From positions 5,075,807 through 5,139,806 of the forward strand of contig NZ_LR732544.1 of the NCBI RefSeq assembly GCF_902506575.1: 64,000 bases of DNA. Direction: 5' to 3'. The notes below the pieces were generated by a model. It saw only the letters and a list, made by a program, of their open reading frames with translations, was not told the origin of the DNA and did not search any database. Position 1 is the stretch's first letter, and each line of letters starts with the position of its first letter. Shown here piece after piece: positions 51,439-59,985 of this stretch. Made by a program: the position numbers and the translations under genes. The DNA is from Streptomyces mexicanus (GTDB taxonomy: Bacteria > Actinomycetota > Actinomycetes > Streptomycetales > Streptomycetaceae).

Positions 51439-52523
51439 CGACGCCCACGATCGAGCTCAAGCCCTCGGCCCCCCCGCTTTCCGACGCGGAGCGGGAGGCG
51501 ATCCTGGCCCGCCCCGGGTTCGGCCGCCACTTCACCGACAACATGGTGACGATCCGGTGGACGGAGGGCCGCGGCTGGCACGACGCCCAGCTCGTCCCCT
51601 ACGGCCCGATCTCCCTCGACCCCTCCTGCCACGTCCTGCACTACGGCCAGGAGATCTTCGAGGGGCTGAAGGCCTACCGCCAGCCCGACGGCTCGATCGC
51701 GGTCTTCCGCCCGGAGGCCAACGCCCGCCGCTCCCGCAACTCCGCCCGCCGTATGGCCATGGCCGAGCTGCCCGAGGAGCTGTTCATCGCGGCCCTGGAC
51801 GCGCTGCTCGCGCAGGACGCCGCCTGGGTCCCGCCGCACGGCGGTGAGGAGGCCCTGTACCTGCGGCCGTTCATGTTCGCCTCGGAGACCGGGCTCGGCG
51901 TGCACCCCGCCAACGAGTACCTGTTCATGCTGATCGCCTCGCCCTCGGGCGCCTACTTCGCCGGCGGTGTCGAGCCGGTGACCATCTGGGTCTCGGAGGA
52001 CCACGTCCGCGCCGTCCCCGGCGGCACCGGTGACGCCAAGACCGGCGGCAACTACGCCGCCTCCCTGCTGCCGCAGGCCGAGGCCGCCGCGCACGGCTGC
52101 GACCAGGTCGTCTACCTCGACGCGGTGACCCGCACCAAGGTCGAGGAGAGCGGCAGCATGAACGTCGCCTTCGTCTACGGCGACCGGATCGTCACCCCGG
52201 AGCTGAGCGGCTCGATCCTGGAGGGCATCACCCGCGACTCGCTGCTCCAGGTCGCCCGCGACCTCGGCTACACCGCCGAGGAGGGCGTGATCACCCTGGA
52301 GCAGTGGCGGGCGGACGCCGCCTCCGGCGCCCTCACCGAGGTCTTCGCCTGTGGCACCGCGGCCGTGGTCACCCCCATCGGCCACGTCAAGACCAAGTCG
52401 GACGCCTGGACCCACGGCGACGGCACCCCCGGCCCGGTCACCCTGCGCCTGCGCGAGGCCCTGCTGGGCATCCAGCGCGGGCTCACCGAGGACAAGCACG
52501 GCTGGATGCACAAGCTGGGCTGA
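51435..52523 (+). CDS. ilvE: Branched-chain amino acid aminotransferase
   Basis: 362 aa class IV PLP enzyme, last step of Ile, Leu and Val synthesis. Motifs: LHYGQEIFEGLKAYRQPDGS, FRPEANARRSRNSARRMAMA, YLRPFMFASE, PLP lysine in TGDAKTGGNYAASLLPQAEA, EESGSMNVAFVYGDRIVTP and ACGTAAVVTPIG. Length is typical for the larger actinobacterial/eukaryotic-type BCATs. It overlaps the upstream ORF by ATGA and ends with a strong terminator. Confidence 0.96.
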   Translation: MTTPTIELKPSAPPLSDAEREAILARPGFGRHFTDNMVTIRWTEGRGWHDAQLVPYGPISLDPSCHVLHYGQEIFEGLKAYRQPDGSIAVFRPEANARRSRNSARRMAMAELPEELFIAALDALLAQDAAWVPPHGGEEALYLRPFMFASETGLGVHPANEYLFMLIASPSGAYFAGGVEPVTIWVSEDHVRAVPGGTGDAKTGGNYAASLLPQAEAAAHGCDQVVYLDAVTRTKVEESGSMNVAFVYGDRIVTPELSGSILEGITRDSLLQVARDLGYTAEEGVITLEQWRADAASGALTEVFACGTAAVVTPIGHVKTKSDAWTHGDGTPGPVTLRLREALLGIQRGLTEDKHGWMHKLG

Positions 52524-52546
52524 GCCGGGTCGCACGCCGACCCTCG

Positions 52547-52582
52547 GGGCCGCCGCGGACGAGCAGTCCGCGGCGGCCCTTT
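52547..52582 (+). terminator. Terminator after ilvE
   Basis: GGGCCGCCGCGGAC (52547-52560), loop GAGCA, GTCCGCGGCGGCCC (52566-52579), then TTT: a perfect 14-bp stem 24 bases after ilvE. Confidence 0.92.
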
Positions 52583-52633
52583 CGTGTTGCCCCGCTCCGG
52601 CGGGCACCGCTTCTCCAGCGCCCCCTCCCGACG

Positions 52634-52738
52634 TTAGAGCAACACTCAATAAGTCGAAAGTGAGCCCTGTGGCGTCCATCCAGGTGGTCCACCACTCTTC
52701 CGCATCCCCGAAACCCACGTTTAGAGTGGTGTTCTAAA
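52634..52738. promoter_or_regulatory. Two related dyad operators upstream of the urease-like operon
   Basis: TTTAGAGTGGTGTTCTAAA (52720-52738) has exact TTTAGA/TCTAAA arms. An inverted relative, TTAGAGCAACACTCAATAA (52634-52652), lies 86 bases upstream; its complement shares GAGTGTTGCTCTAA with GAGTGGTGTTCTAA. Both sit in the gap before ureAB. The TetR gene at the end of this operon is the obvious candidate binder. Confidence 0.6.
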
Positions 52739-52766
52739 TCGGGAATCGACAAGGAGGTGCCGCCGC

Positions 52767-53492
52767 GTGAGACTGACCCCCACCGAGCGTGACCGGCTGC
52801 TGCTCTTCGGGGCCGCCGAACTCGCTCGCGCCCGCCGGGCGCGCGGCTTGCGGCTCAACGTGCCGGAGGCCACCGCCCTGATCGCCGACACGGTGTGCGA
52901 GGCGGCCCGCGACGGCGCCCGGCTCGACGAGGCGATCGCGCGCGCCCGTGCGGTGCTCGGCCCCGACGACGTCCTGCCGGGTGTGGCGGACGTCGTCACC
53001 GAGGTCCACGTGGAGGCCGTCTTCGACGACGGCTCCCGGCTCGCCGTGGTCACCGACCCGATCGCGGGCGGCTCGCTCGGCCAGGACGCGCCCGGCGCGC
53101 TGCTGCCGGCCCCGATGCACACCGACCCCGAGCCCGCGGTGCGCCTGACGGTCACCAACACCGCGGCCGTACCGGTGTCGGTCACCTCCCACTTCCACTT
53201 CTTCGAGGCCAACCCGCGCCTGGACTTCGACCGGGCCGCCGCCTACGGCATGCGGCTCGCCGTACCCGCCGGGTCCTCGGTGCGGTTCGGGCCGGGCGAG
53301 CGCCACGAGGTGGGCCTGGTGCCCATCGGCGGCGAGCGGATCGCGATCGGCTTCGCCGGGCTGGTGGACGGCCCGCTGGACGCGCCCGGCGCCAAGGAGG
53401 AGGCGCTGCGCAGGGCCGCAGCCTGCGGCTACCTCGGCGTACCGGACGTACCGGTTGCAGCGGACACCGACCGGCAGGAGGTCGAGCGATGA
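52767..53492 (+). CDS. Fused urease gamma-beta (UreAB-like) subunit
   Basis: 241 aa, GTG start with AAGGAGG upstream. Residues 1-100 are gamma-subunit-like (LTPTERDRLLLFGAAELARARRARGLRLN, PEATALIADTVCEAARDG, VLPGVADVVTEVHVEAVFDDG), residues 105-225 beta-like (VTNTAAVPVSVTSHFHFFEANP, GPGERHEVGLVPIGGERIAIGF). Fused gamma-beta urease subunits occur in Helicobacter and some actinobacteria. It overlaps the alpha subunit gene by ATGA. No accessory ureDEFG genes are nearby. Confidence 0.88.
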   Translation: MRLTPTERDRLLLFGAAELARARRARGLRLNVPEATALIADTVCEAARDGARLDEAIARARAVLGPDDVLPGVADVVTEVHVEAVFDDGSRLAVVTDPIAGGSLGQDAPGALLPAPMHTDPEPAVRLTVTNTAAVPVSVTSHFHFFEANPRLDFDRAAAYGMRLAVPAGSSVRFGPGERHEVGLVPIGGERIAIGFAGLVDGPLDAPGAKEEALRRAAACGYLGVPDVPVAADTDRQEVER

Positions 53493-55210
53493 GCCGCCCC
53501 GGAGGCCACCCCGTCGAGGCCCGGCACCTGACGGCACACGAGTACGCCGCCACCCACGGCCCGCGCGCCGGGGACCGCATCCGCCTCGGCGACTCGGGAC
53601 TGACCGTGCGCGTCGAGTCCGACGCGCAGCAGTACGGCGAGGAGTTCCTCGCCGGGTTCGGCAAGACCGCCCGCGACGGCCTGCACCTGAAGGCCGCCGC
53701 CGTGCGCGAGACCTGCGACGTCGTCATCAGCAACGTCGTCGTCATCGACGCCGTGCAGGGCATCCGCAAGGTGTCCATCGGCATCCGCGAGGGCCGGATC
53801 TGCGCCATCGGGCGGGCCGGCAACCCCGACACCCTGGACGGCGTGGACGTCGTCGTCGGCACGGGCACCTCCATCGTGTCCGGCGAGGGGCTCATCGCCA
53901 CCGCCGGTGCCGTGGACACCCATGTCCACCTGCTCTCCCCGCGCATCATGGAGGCCTCCCTCGCCTCCGGCGTCACCACGATCATCGGCCAGGAGTTCGG
54001 GCCGGTGTGGGGCGTCGGCGTCAACTCCCCGTGGGCGCTGCGCCACGCCTTCAACGCCTTCGACGCCTGGCCCGTCAACATCGGCTTCCTCGGCCGGGGT
54101 TCGTCCTCGCACGAGGCGCCGCTGATCGAGGCGCTGGCCGAGGGCGGGGCGAGCGGCTTCAAGGTGCACGAGGACATGGGCGCCCACACCCGCGCCCTGG
54201 ACACCGCCCTGCGCGTGGCCGAGGAGCACGACGTCCAGGTCGCCCTGCACAGCGACGGCCTGAACGAGTGCCTGTCGGTGGAGGACACCCTGCGGGTGCT
54301 GGAGGGGCGTACGATCCACGCCTTCCACATCGAGGGCTGCGGCGGCGGGCACGTCCCCAACGTGCTGAAGATGGCGGGCGTGCCGAACGTCATCGGCTCC
54401 TCCACCAACCCCACCCTGCCCTTCGGCCGGGACGCGGTCGCCGAGCACTACGGCATGATCGTCTCCGTCCACGACCTGAAGACCGACCTGCCGGGCGACG
54501 CGGCCATGGCCCGCGACCGCATCCGGGCCGGGACGATGGGCGCCGAGGACGTGCTGCACGACCTGGGCGCGATCGGCATCACCTCCTCCGACGCCCAGGG
54601 CATGGGCCGGGCCGGGGAGACCGTGCGCCGCACCTTCGCCATGGCCGGGAAGATGAAGGCCGAGCTGGGTCCGGTGGAGGGCGACGGCGAGGGCGACGAC
54701 AACGGCCGCGTGCTGCGCTACATCGCCAAGCTGACCATCAACCCGGCCATCGCGCACGGCCTCGCGCACGAGGTCGGCTCGATCGAGGTCGGCAAGCTCG
54801 CCGACCTGGTGCTGTGGCGCCCGGAGTACTTCGGCGCCAAGCCGCAGCTCGTGCTCAAGGCGGGCTTCCCGGCCTACGGCGTGACCGGCGACCCGAACGC
54901 GGCCACCGACACCTGCGAACCCCTCGTGCTCGGCCCGCAGTTCGGCGCGCACGGCGCAACGCCCGCCGACATCTCCGTGGCGTTCGTCGCCCGGGCCGCG
55001 CTGGACCAGGGTCACGACACGATGCCCACCCGCCGGCGCCGGGTCGCCGTGCGCGGCACCCGCGGCATCGGCCCCGCCGACCTGCGCCTGAACTCCCGTA
55101 CCGGATCGGTCGACGTCGACCGGCGCACCGGCCTGGTCACCCTCGACGGCGACCCGATCCGCTCCGAGCCCGCCGACTCGGTCTCCCTCAACCGCCTCTA
55201 CTTCCTGTAA
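53489..55210 (+). CDS. Urease alpha-like subunit with altered active-site flap
   Basis: 573 aa amidohydrolase. The dinuclear nickel ligands of UreC are all in place: HVH (about 145/147), Lys in GFKVHEDMG (about 225, the carbamylated lysine), ALHSDGLNE, FHIEGCGGGHVPN and SSDAQGMGR. The mobile flap differs: canonical M-V-C-H-H-L-D reads VSVHDLK here, so the flap cysteine is Val (about 327) and the second His is Asp, while the catalytic flap His (about 328) is retained. Divergence is spread over the protein. The next gene is agmatine deiminase. It may hydrolyse urea or a substituted urea. Confidence 0.85.
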   Translation: MSRPGGHPVEARHLTAHEYAATHGPRAGDRIRLGDSGLTVRVESDAQQYGEEFLAGFGKTARDGLHLKAAAVRETCDVVISNVVVIDAVQGIRKVSIGIREGRICAIGRAGNPDTLDGVDVVVGTGTSIVSGEGLIATAGAVDTHVHLLSPRIMEASLASGVTTIIGQEFGPVWGVGVNSPWALRHAFNAFDAWPVNIGFLGRGSSSHEAPLIEALAEGGASGFKVHEDMGAHTRALDTALRVAEEHDVQVALHSDGLNECLSVEDTLRVLEGRTIHAFHIEGCGGGHVPNVLKMAGVPNVIGSSTNPTLPFGRDAVAEHYGMIVSVHDLKTDLPGDAAMARDRIRAGTMGAEDVLHDLGAIGITSSDAQGMGRAGETVRRTFAMAGKMKAELGPVEGDGEGDDNGRVLRYIAKLTINPAIAHGLAHEVGSIEVGKLADLVLWRPEYFGAKPQLVLKAGFPAYGVTGDPNAATDTCEPLVLGPQFGAHGATPADISVAFVARAALDQGHDTMPTRRRRVAVRGTRGIGPADLRLNSRTGSVDVDRRTGLVTLDGDPIRSEPADSVSLNRLYFL

Positions 55211-55221
55211 GGAACCGCGAG

Positions 55222-56262
55222 ATGACCACCCCCGCCGCCGACGGCTTCCGCATGCCCGCCGAGTGGACGCCGCACGAGCGCACCTGGATGGCGTGGCCGG
55301 GTCCCAACCCGACGTTCGACACCCCTGACGACGTGGCCGCCTCCCGTGTGGCCTGGGCGTCGGTCGCCCGCGCGATCCGCCGCTTCGAACCGGTCACGGT
55401 GGTGTGCGGCCCCGGTCAGTCCGCCGAGGCGCGCACCCTGCTCGGCGCGGGCATCGACACCGTCGAACGCGACCTCGACGACGCCTGGATGCGCGACATC
55501 GGCCCCACCTTCCTCACCGACGGCACGGGCCGGCTGGCCGCCGTGGACTGGACGTTCAACGGCTGGGGCGCCCAGGACTGGGCCCGCTGGGAGCACGACG
55601 CCGAGATCGGCGCGTACGTCGCCGATCTCGCGGGCGCCAAGACGTACGCCTCGAAGCTCGTCAACGAGGGCGGCGCCATCCACGTCGACGGCGAGGGCAC
55701 GGTCCTGCTGACCGAGACGGTCCAGCTCGGCCCCGAACGCAACCCGCACTGGACGAAGGAGCAGGTCGAGGCGGAGATCCACGCCCACCTCGGCACCAGC
55801 AAGGCGATCTGGCTGCCGCGCGGCCTGACCGGCGACTACCCCCCGTACGGCTACGGCACCCTCGGCCACGTCGACATCGTCGCCGCCTTCGCCCGCCCCG
55901 GCGTCGTCGTCGCCCACCACCAGCCCGATCCGGCCCACCCCGACCACGAGGTGACGAAGGAGGTCATCGGCCTGCTGAAGGCGGCCACGGACGCCCGCGG
56001 CCGCCGCCTGGAGGTCGTGGAGGTGCCCGCCCCCACCGTCTTGGAGGCCGACGGCCACTGGGCCGACTACTCCTACATCAACCACTACCTGTGCAACGGC
56101 GGCGTCGTGCTGTGCGGCTTCGACGACCCGCGTGACGAGATCGCCGCCGGCATCTTCCGCCGCCTGTTCCCCGAGCGGACGGTCACCCTCGTCGACGCGC
56201 GTACGATCTTCGCGGGCGGCGGCGGTATCCACTGCATCACCCAGCAGCAGCCGAAGGTCTGA
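55222..56262 (+). CDS. aguA: Agmatine deiminase-type peptidylarginine deiminase family enzyme
   Basis: 346 aa. Converts agmatine to N-carbamoylputrescine and ammonia. Motifs: RMPAEWTPHERTWMAWP at the N terminus, DDAWMRDIGPTFL, LVNEGGAIHVDGEGTVLLTE, GHVDIVAAFARPGVV, and the catalytic cysteine near the end in FAGGGGIHCITQQQPK (Cys about 338). ATG 55222 after TAAGGAA; 11 bases from ureC-like. No N-carbamoylputrescine amidohydrolase gene is in the window, which raises the question of what handles the product. Confidence 0.9.
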   Translation: MTTPAADGFRMPAEWTPHERTWMAWPGPNPTFDTPDDVAASRVAWASVARAIRRFEPVTVVCGPGQSAEARTLLGAGIDTVERDLDDAWMRDIGPTFLTDGTGRLAAVDWTFNGWGAQDWARWEHDAEIGAYVADLAGAKTYASKLVNEGGAIHVDGEGTVLLTETVQLGPERNPHWTKEQVEAEIHAHLGTSKAIWLPRGLTGDYPPYGYGTLGHVDIVAAFARPGVVVAHHQPDPAHPDHEVTKEVIGLLKAATDARGRRLEVVEVPAPTVLEADGHWADYSYINHYLCNGGVVLCGFDDPRDEIAAGIFRRLFPERTVTLVDARTIFAGGGGIHCITQQQPKV

Positions 56263-56280
56263 CACGTCGAGGAGCAGCAG

Positions 56281-56901
56281 ATGGCCGGTGCGGCGCGGGC
56301 GCGCAGGAACGCGCCGCCGCGTGAGGAGGTCCTCGCCGCCGCCATGGACATGATCGCCGAGCGCGGACTGGAGAAGCTCACCATGGCCGCGCTCGGCCGC
56401 GAGGTCGGCATGAGCAGCGGCCACCTGCTCTACTACTTCCACTCCAAGGACGAGTTGCTGCTGCGCACCCTGGAGTGGAGCGAGAACCGCCTCGGCGTCG
56501 CGCGCGGCCGCCTGCTGACGCGCACCGCGCCCGCCCGGGAACGCCTCGACGCCTACGTCGACCTCTACGTCCCCGACGGCCACCGCGACCCGCACTGGAC
56601 GCTGTGGCTGGAGGTGTACAACCGCTCGCAGAACGCCGACGACGACGCCCGCGACCGGCAGGCCGCCATCGAGGGCGCCTGGCACCGCGACCTGGTGGCG
56701 CTGCTCGCGGAGGGCATCTCGCACGGCGAGTTCCGGCCCGTGGACCCCGACCGCTTCGCCACCCGGCTGCGCGCCCTCCTCGACGGCTTCTCCCTCCACG
56801 TGGCGATCGGCCTGCGCGGCACCGACCGGGAGCACGTCCTCGCCCACGTCCGCGAGTTCCTGGACGACACCCTGGGACGGGCGGGGCTCGCGGACGCCTG
56901 A
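56281..56901 (+). CDS. TetR-family regulator of the urease-like/agmatine operon
   Basis: 206 aa. N-terminal HTH: REEVLAAAMDMIAERGLEKL, TMAALGREVGMSSGHLLYYF, then HSKDELLLRTLEWSE; C-terminal domain contains HWTLWLEVYNRSQNADDDARD and FATRLRALLDGFSLHVAIGL, the BetI-like TetR_C pattern seen in regulators of amine and polyamine metabolism. ATG preceded by GAGGAG; 18 bases after aguA. It probably represses the operon through the TTTAGAG-type dyads upstream of ureAB. Confidence 0.9.
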   Translation: MAGAARARRNAPPREEVLAAAMDMIAERGLEKLTMAALGREVGMSSGHLLYYFHSKDELLLRTLEWSENRLGVARGRLLTRTAPARERLDAYVDLYVPDGHRDPHWTLWLEVYNRSQNADDDARDRQAAIEGAWHRDLVALLAEGISHGEFRPVDPDRFATRLRALLDGFSLHVAIGLRGTDREHVLAHVREFLDDTLGRAGLADA

Positions 56902-57250
56902 GCGACCGCCCCGGTTGTACGCCGACGAGCGCATTGACGCGGGCCCCGGGTGCGCTTGCATGCTGGTGGGGTCCTCGGTGCGGGACCGGGGACGACAGGG
57001 TTTCGGGGGGAACCGTGTCCGTGTCCGTGTCCGTGACCGCGACCGCACGTGTCCGCGCCCGAACGGCCGCCCGGGACGCCGGAGCCCCCGGCACGCCGCC
57101 GCCCGGCGCCGGTGACCGCCGCCTCCTCGCGCACGCCTCGCCGCGCCCCGCGGACGTCCCGGCCGCGTGTGCCGAACTCCCGCGGGTCCGCATGCGCTGA
57201 ACTCCCGCGCCCACCCTTCCTGTTCACCCGTTCACCTCGGGGAGACACCC
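56902..57250. other. 349-base gap with candidate promoter and possible small ORF
   Basis: TTGACG (56934-56939) with CATGCT (56959-56964, spacer 19) is a possible promoter. A GTG at 57015 after GGGGGG opens a 61-codon frame to 57200 that begins VSVSVSVTATARVRARTAAR and is Arg/Ala/Pro-rich; third-position G/C is high, but the composition gives no fold and it may be non-coding. Confidence 0.35.
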
Positions 57251-58369
57251 ATGCCCACCTCTGCCTTGTGCCGTACCGCGCTCACGGCCGTCCTGGCCGC
57301 CGCACTGGGCGCGACCACGTTCCTCGGGACTGCGCAGGCCCGGCCGCAGGCCCCGCAGCGCTCCCACCCCGCACCCGGCCCCCGCATCGAGCGGATCAGC
57401 ACCGCCGCCGACGGCACACAGGCCGACGGCGCCTCGGGAGAGGCGGTGATCAGCGACGACGGCCGGCAGGGGGCGTTCTCCTCCAAGGCCCACAACCTCG
57501 GCTGCGGCAAGGGCGGGACCCGGTGCCTGTTCGTCAAGGACCTGCGTACCGGCGCGCTCACCACCGTCGGGTACCTCGACAACCTCGACCACTGGGCGCC
57601 CATGGTGATCAGCGGCGACGGCAGCCACGTCGGCTACTCCGAGGGCAGCCACTCACCCTGGGGATATGTCTACGACCGCACGAGCGGCACCACCGTGCGC
57701 ATCGCCCCCGCCGACCCGCCGCCGGACGCCTCTCAGACGGAACTGCTCGCCTTCGACCGCCACGCGCGCCACCTGGCCTTCCGCGCGGGCAACCGCTACG
57801 GCCCGAACGAGGGGCTCTACCTGTACGTCCGCGACACCGCCACCGGCGCCGACCGCCTGGTCTCCGGCCCCGAGGACGGTTCGAAGACGGCCGCCCAGCT
57901 CAGCGGCGACGGCCGGCGCGTGGCCTTCGCCACCCGTGCCACCGCCGACCGGCCCGGCGGCGTCTACGTCGCCGACGTCCGCACCGGCGCCCGGGTCCGG
58001 GCCGACCGGGGGCTCGGCACCGCCGCGCTGGTCCGGCTCAGCGCGGACGGGCGCTCGGTCGTCCTCACCGCCCAGGGCGGCACGTACGTCCGCGACCTGC
58101 GCACCGGCCGGCTGCGCCGGGTCGCCGACACCCCGGCGGTCACCGCCGGCCCGCAGGCCCGCGAGGTGCTGCTGTCCACCGCGCAGGGGCTGAGCCTGCT
58201 CGACGTGCGCACCGGCCGCACCACGCCCGTCGCGCCCGCCGGATCCACCGCGCAGCCCGGCGCCGTCGGCGCCCGGGGCCGCGGCGTGGTGTTCACCTCC
58301 GCCGCCGACGGCCTCGTACCCGGCGACACCAACGCCGCCGCCGACGTGTTCGTCCGCCTGCCGAAGTGA
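57251..58369 (+). CDS. Secreted TolB-like beta-propeller protein
   Basis: 372 aa. Signal peptide: CRTALTAVLAAALGATTFLG then TAQA|RP. The mature part has repeated propeller blades of the WD40/TolB-like type, each about 45 residues: SGEAVISDDGRQGAFSSKAH, MVISGDGSHVGYSEGSH, AQLSGDGRRVAFATRAT, VRLSADGRSVVLTAQGG, and a final GLVPGDTNAAADVFVR typical of actinobacterial secreted propellers. GGGGAGA upstream of the ATG. No catalytic residues evident; probably extracellular binding. Confidence 0.82.
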   Translation: MPTSALCRTALTAVLAAALGATTFLGTAQARPQAPQRSHPAPGPRIERISTAADGTQADGASGEAVISDDGRQGAFSSKAHNLGCGKGGTRCLFVKDLRTGALTTVGYLDNLDHWAPMVISGDGSHVGYSEGSHSPWGYVYDRTSGTTVRIAPADPPPDASQTELLAFDRHARHLAFRAGNRYGPNEGLYLYVRDTATGADRLVSGPEDGSKTAAQLSGDGRRVAFATRATADRPGGVYVADVRTGARVRADRGLGTAALVRLSADGRSVVLTAQGGTYVRDLRTGRLRRVADTPAVTAGPQAREVLLSTAQGLSLLDVRTGRTTPVAPAGSTAQPGAVGARGRGVVFTSAADGLVPGDTNAAADVFVRLPK

Positions 58370-58400
58370 AAACGCGCTGCTGGCGGGGCAGTTACGGCTC

Positions 58401-59702
58401 ATGGGACGAGAGCACTGGAAGAGAATCTGGATCGGTTCGGCCGGCAACATGGTGGAGTGGTACGACTGGTTCGTCTACGCCAGTTTCGCCACCTACTTCG
58501 CCGGGGCGTTCTTCCCGCACGGGAATCCGACCGCCCAGATGATGAACACCGCGGGCATCTTCGCCGTCGGCTTCTTCATGCGGCCGGTGGGCGGCTGGCT
58601 GCTGGGTAGGGTCGGCGACCGCCGGGGCCGCAAGGCGGCGCTGACCCTGACCGTCACCCTGATGTCCGCCTCGGCGGTGCTCATCGCCGTCGCGCCGACG
58701 TACGCGGTCGCCGGGTACGGGGGAGCGCTGGTCCTGCTCGTCGCCCGGCTGCTGCAGGGGCTGTCGGTGGGCGGCGAGTACGCGGCCAGCGCCACCTACC
58801 TCACCGAGGCGTCCGACCCGCGCCGCCGCGGCTTCGCCTCCAGCTTCCAGTACGTGTCCATGACGGCTGGCCAGATCGTCGGCCTCGGCCTGCAGATCCT
58901 GCTGCAGCGCACCATGTCCGACGACGCGCTGCACAGCTACGGCTGGCGCATCCCGTTCGTGATCGGCGCGCTCGGCGCGGCCGTCGTCTTCTACCTGAGG
59001 CGCAGCATGCTGGAGACCGAGGTCTACGAGGCCGACGCGAGCGGCGGGCAGGAGCGCGGCACGCTGCGCGCGCTGTGGGCGCACAAGCGGGAGGCGCTGC
59101 TGGTGATGGCCCTGACCATGGGCGGCACGGTGGCGTACTACACGTACACGACGTATCTGACGAAGTACCTGTCCAACTCCGCGGGCCTGCCCAAGCGGAC
59201 CGCGACCCTGGTGTCCTTCACCGCGCTGATCGTCTTCGCCTGCCTGCAGCCGCCGGCCGGGCGGCTGTCCGACCGGATCGGCCGCCGCCCGCTGCTGATC
59301 ACCTTCGCGGTCGGCTCCACCCTGCTGACCGTGCCGATCATGACCCTGCTGAAGCACGCGGGCAGCTTCTGGCCGGCGCTCGGGCTGTCCCTGCTGGCGC
59401 TGGTGGTGGTCACCGGCTACACCTCCATCAACGCCTGCGTGAAGGCCGAGCTGTTCCCCACGGGCGTGCGCGCGCTCGGCGTCGCCCTGCCCTACGCCCT
59501 GGCCAACGCCCTGTTCGGCGGCACCGCCGAGTACGTCGCCCTGTGGTTCAAGAACGCCGGCGCCGAGTCCGGCTTCTTCTGGTACGTGGCGGCCTGCGCG
59601 GCCGTCTCCCTCATCGTGTACGTCACCATGCGGGAGACGCGCGATCTGGACCTGACCCGGGTGAAGGGCGCGGAGGAGTCCAGGCTCACGCCCGCATCCT
59701 GA
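58401..59702 (+). CDS. MHS-family MFS permease (KgtP/ProP-like)
   Basis: 433 aa, about 12 helices. GSAGNMVEWYDWFVYASFATYF is the signature first helix of the metabolite:H+ symporter family; RPVGGWLLGRVGDRRGRKAAL is motif A; LLQGLSVGGEYAASATYLTE and GRLSDRIGRRPLL follow. Members import dicarboxylates such as 2-oxoglutarate, or proline/betaine. Start ATG 58401 lies 31 bases after the propeller gene; ribosome site weak. It ends just before the cimA leader. Confidence 0.9.
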   Translation: MGREHWKRIWIGSAGNMVEWYDWFVYASFATYFAGAFFPHGNPTAQMMNTAGIFAVGFFMRPVGGWLLGRVGDRRGRKAALTLTVTLMSASAVLIAVAPTYAVAGYGGALVLLVARLLQGLSVGGEYAASATYLTEASDPRRRGFASSFQYVSMTAGQIVGLGLQILLQRTMSDDALHSYGWRIPFVIGALGAAVVFYLRRSMLETEVYEADASGGQERGTLRALWAHKREALLVMALTMGGTVAYYTYTTYLTKYLSNSAGLPKRTATLVSFTALIVFACLQPPAGRLSDRIGRRPLLITFAVGSTLLTVPIMTLLKHAGSFWPALGLSLLALVVVTGYTSINACVKAELFPTGVRALGVALPYALANALFGGTAEYVALWFKNAGAESGFFWYVAACAAVSLIVYVTMRETRDLDLTRVKGAEESRLTPAS

Positions 59703-59745
59703 GACGGCGGTGAGCGCGGGGGCCCAGGTGTGCCAGACTGCCCCC

Positions 59746-59796
59746 GTGCTCTCGTTCGCCATGATTATTGGCAGCAGGCGCGCCGGTCCGCAGTGA
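59746..59796 (+). CDS. Candidate cimA leader peptide (VLSFAMIIGSRRAGPQ)
   Basis: A 16-codon ORF from GTG 59746 (or 11 codons from ATG 59761) contains two consecutive ATT isoleucine codons, rare in this genome, and stops 55 bases before an intrinsic terminator. CAGACT ends six bases before the GTG, so the transcript may start at the start codon. Layout equals the ilvB leader. CimA makes citramalate, an isoleucine precursor, so Ile codons are the expected signal. Confidence 0.6.
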   Translation: MLSFAMIIGSRRAGPQ

Positions 59797-59850
59797 CCGC
59801 CACGTACGACCCGGTACGGGCGGCCATCGTCGTCCTCGACCCGCGCGCAG

Positions 59851-59880
59851 ACCTCTCGCACCCGCGAGAGGTTTTTCGTT
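59851..59880 (+). terminator. Attenuator-type terminator before cimA
   Basis: ACCTCTCGC (59851-59859), loop ACCC, GCGAGAGGT (59864-59872), then TTTTCGTTTT. A nine-bp stem with T-rich tail, 106 bases upstream of the cimA ATG and downstream of the short Ile-containing ORF. Confidence 0.8.
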
Positions 59881-59985
59881 TTCCTGGCCCACCTTCAGCC
59901 GGGAGCGAGGCGCGAGGGAGGATGGGGGGACGGTGGAACCGGTTATTCCGGTACGACCGAGATCCCACACCAGGAGTCTTCAGAC

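Noticed and set aside
52767..55210. Complete urease operon
   Set aside because: No ureD, ureE, ureF or ureG genes are adjacent; only structural-subunit-like genes are present.
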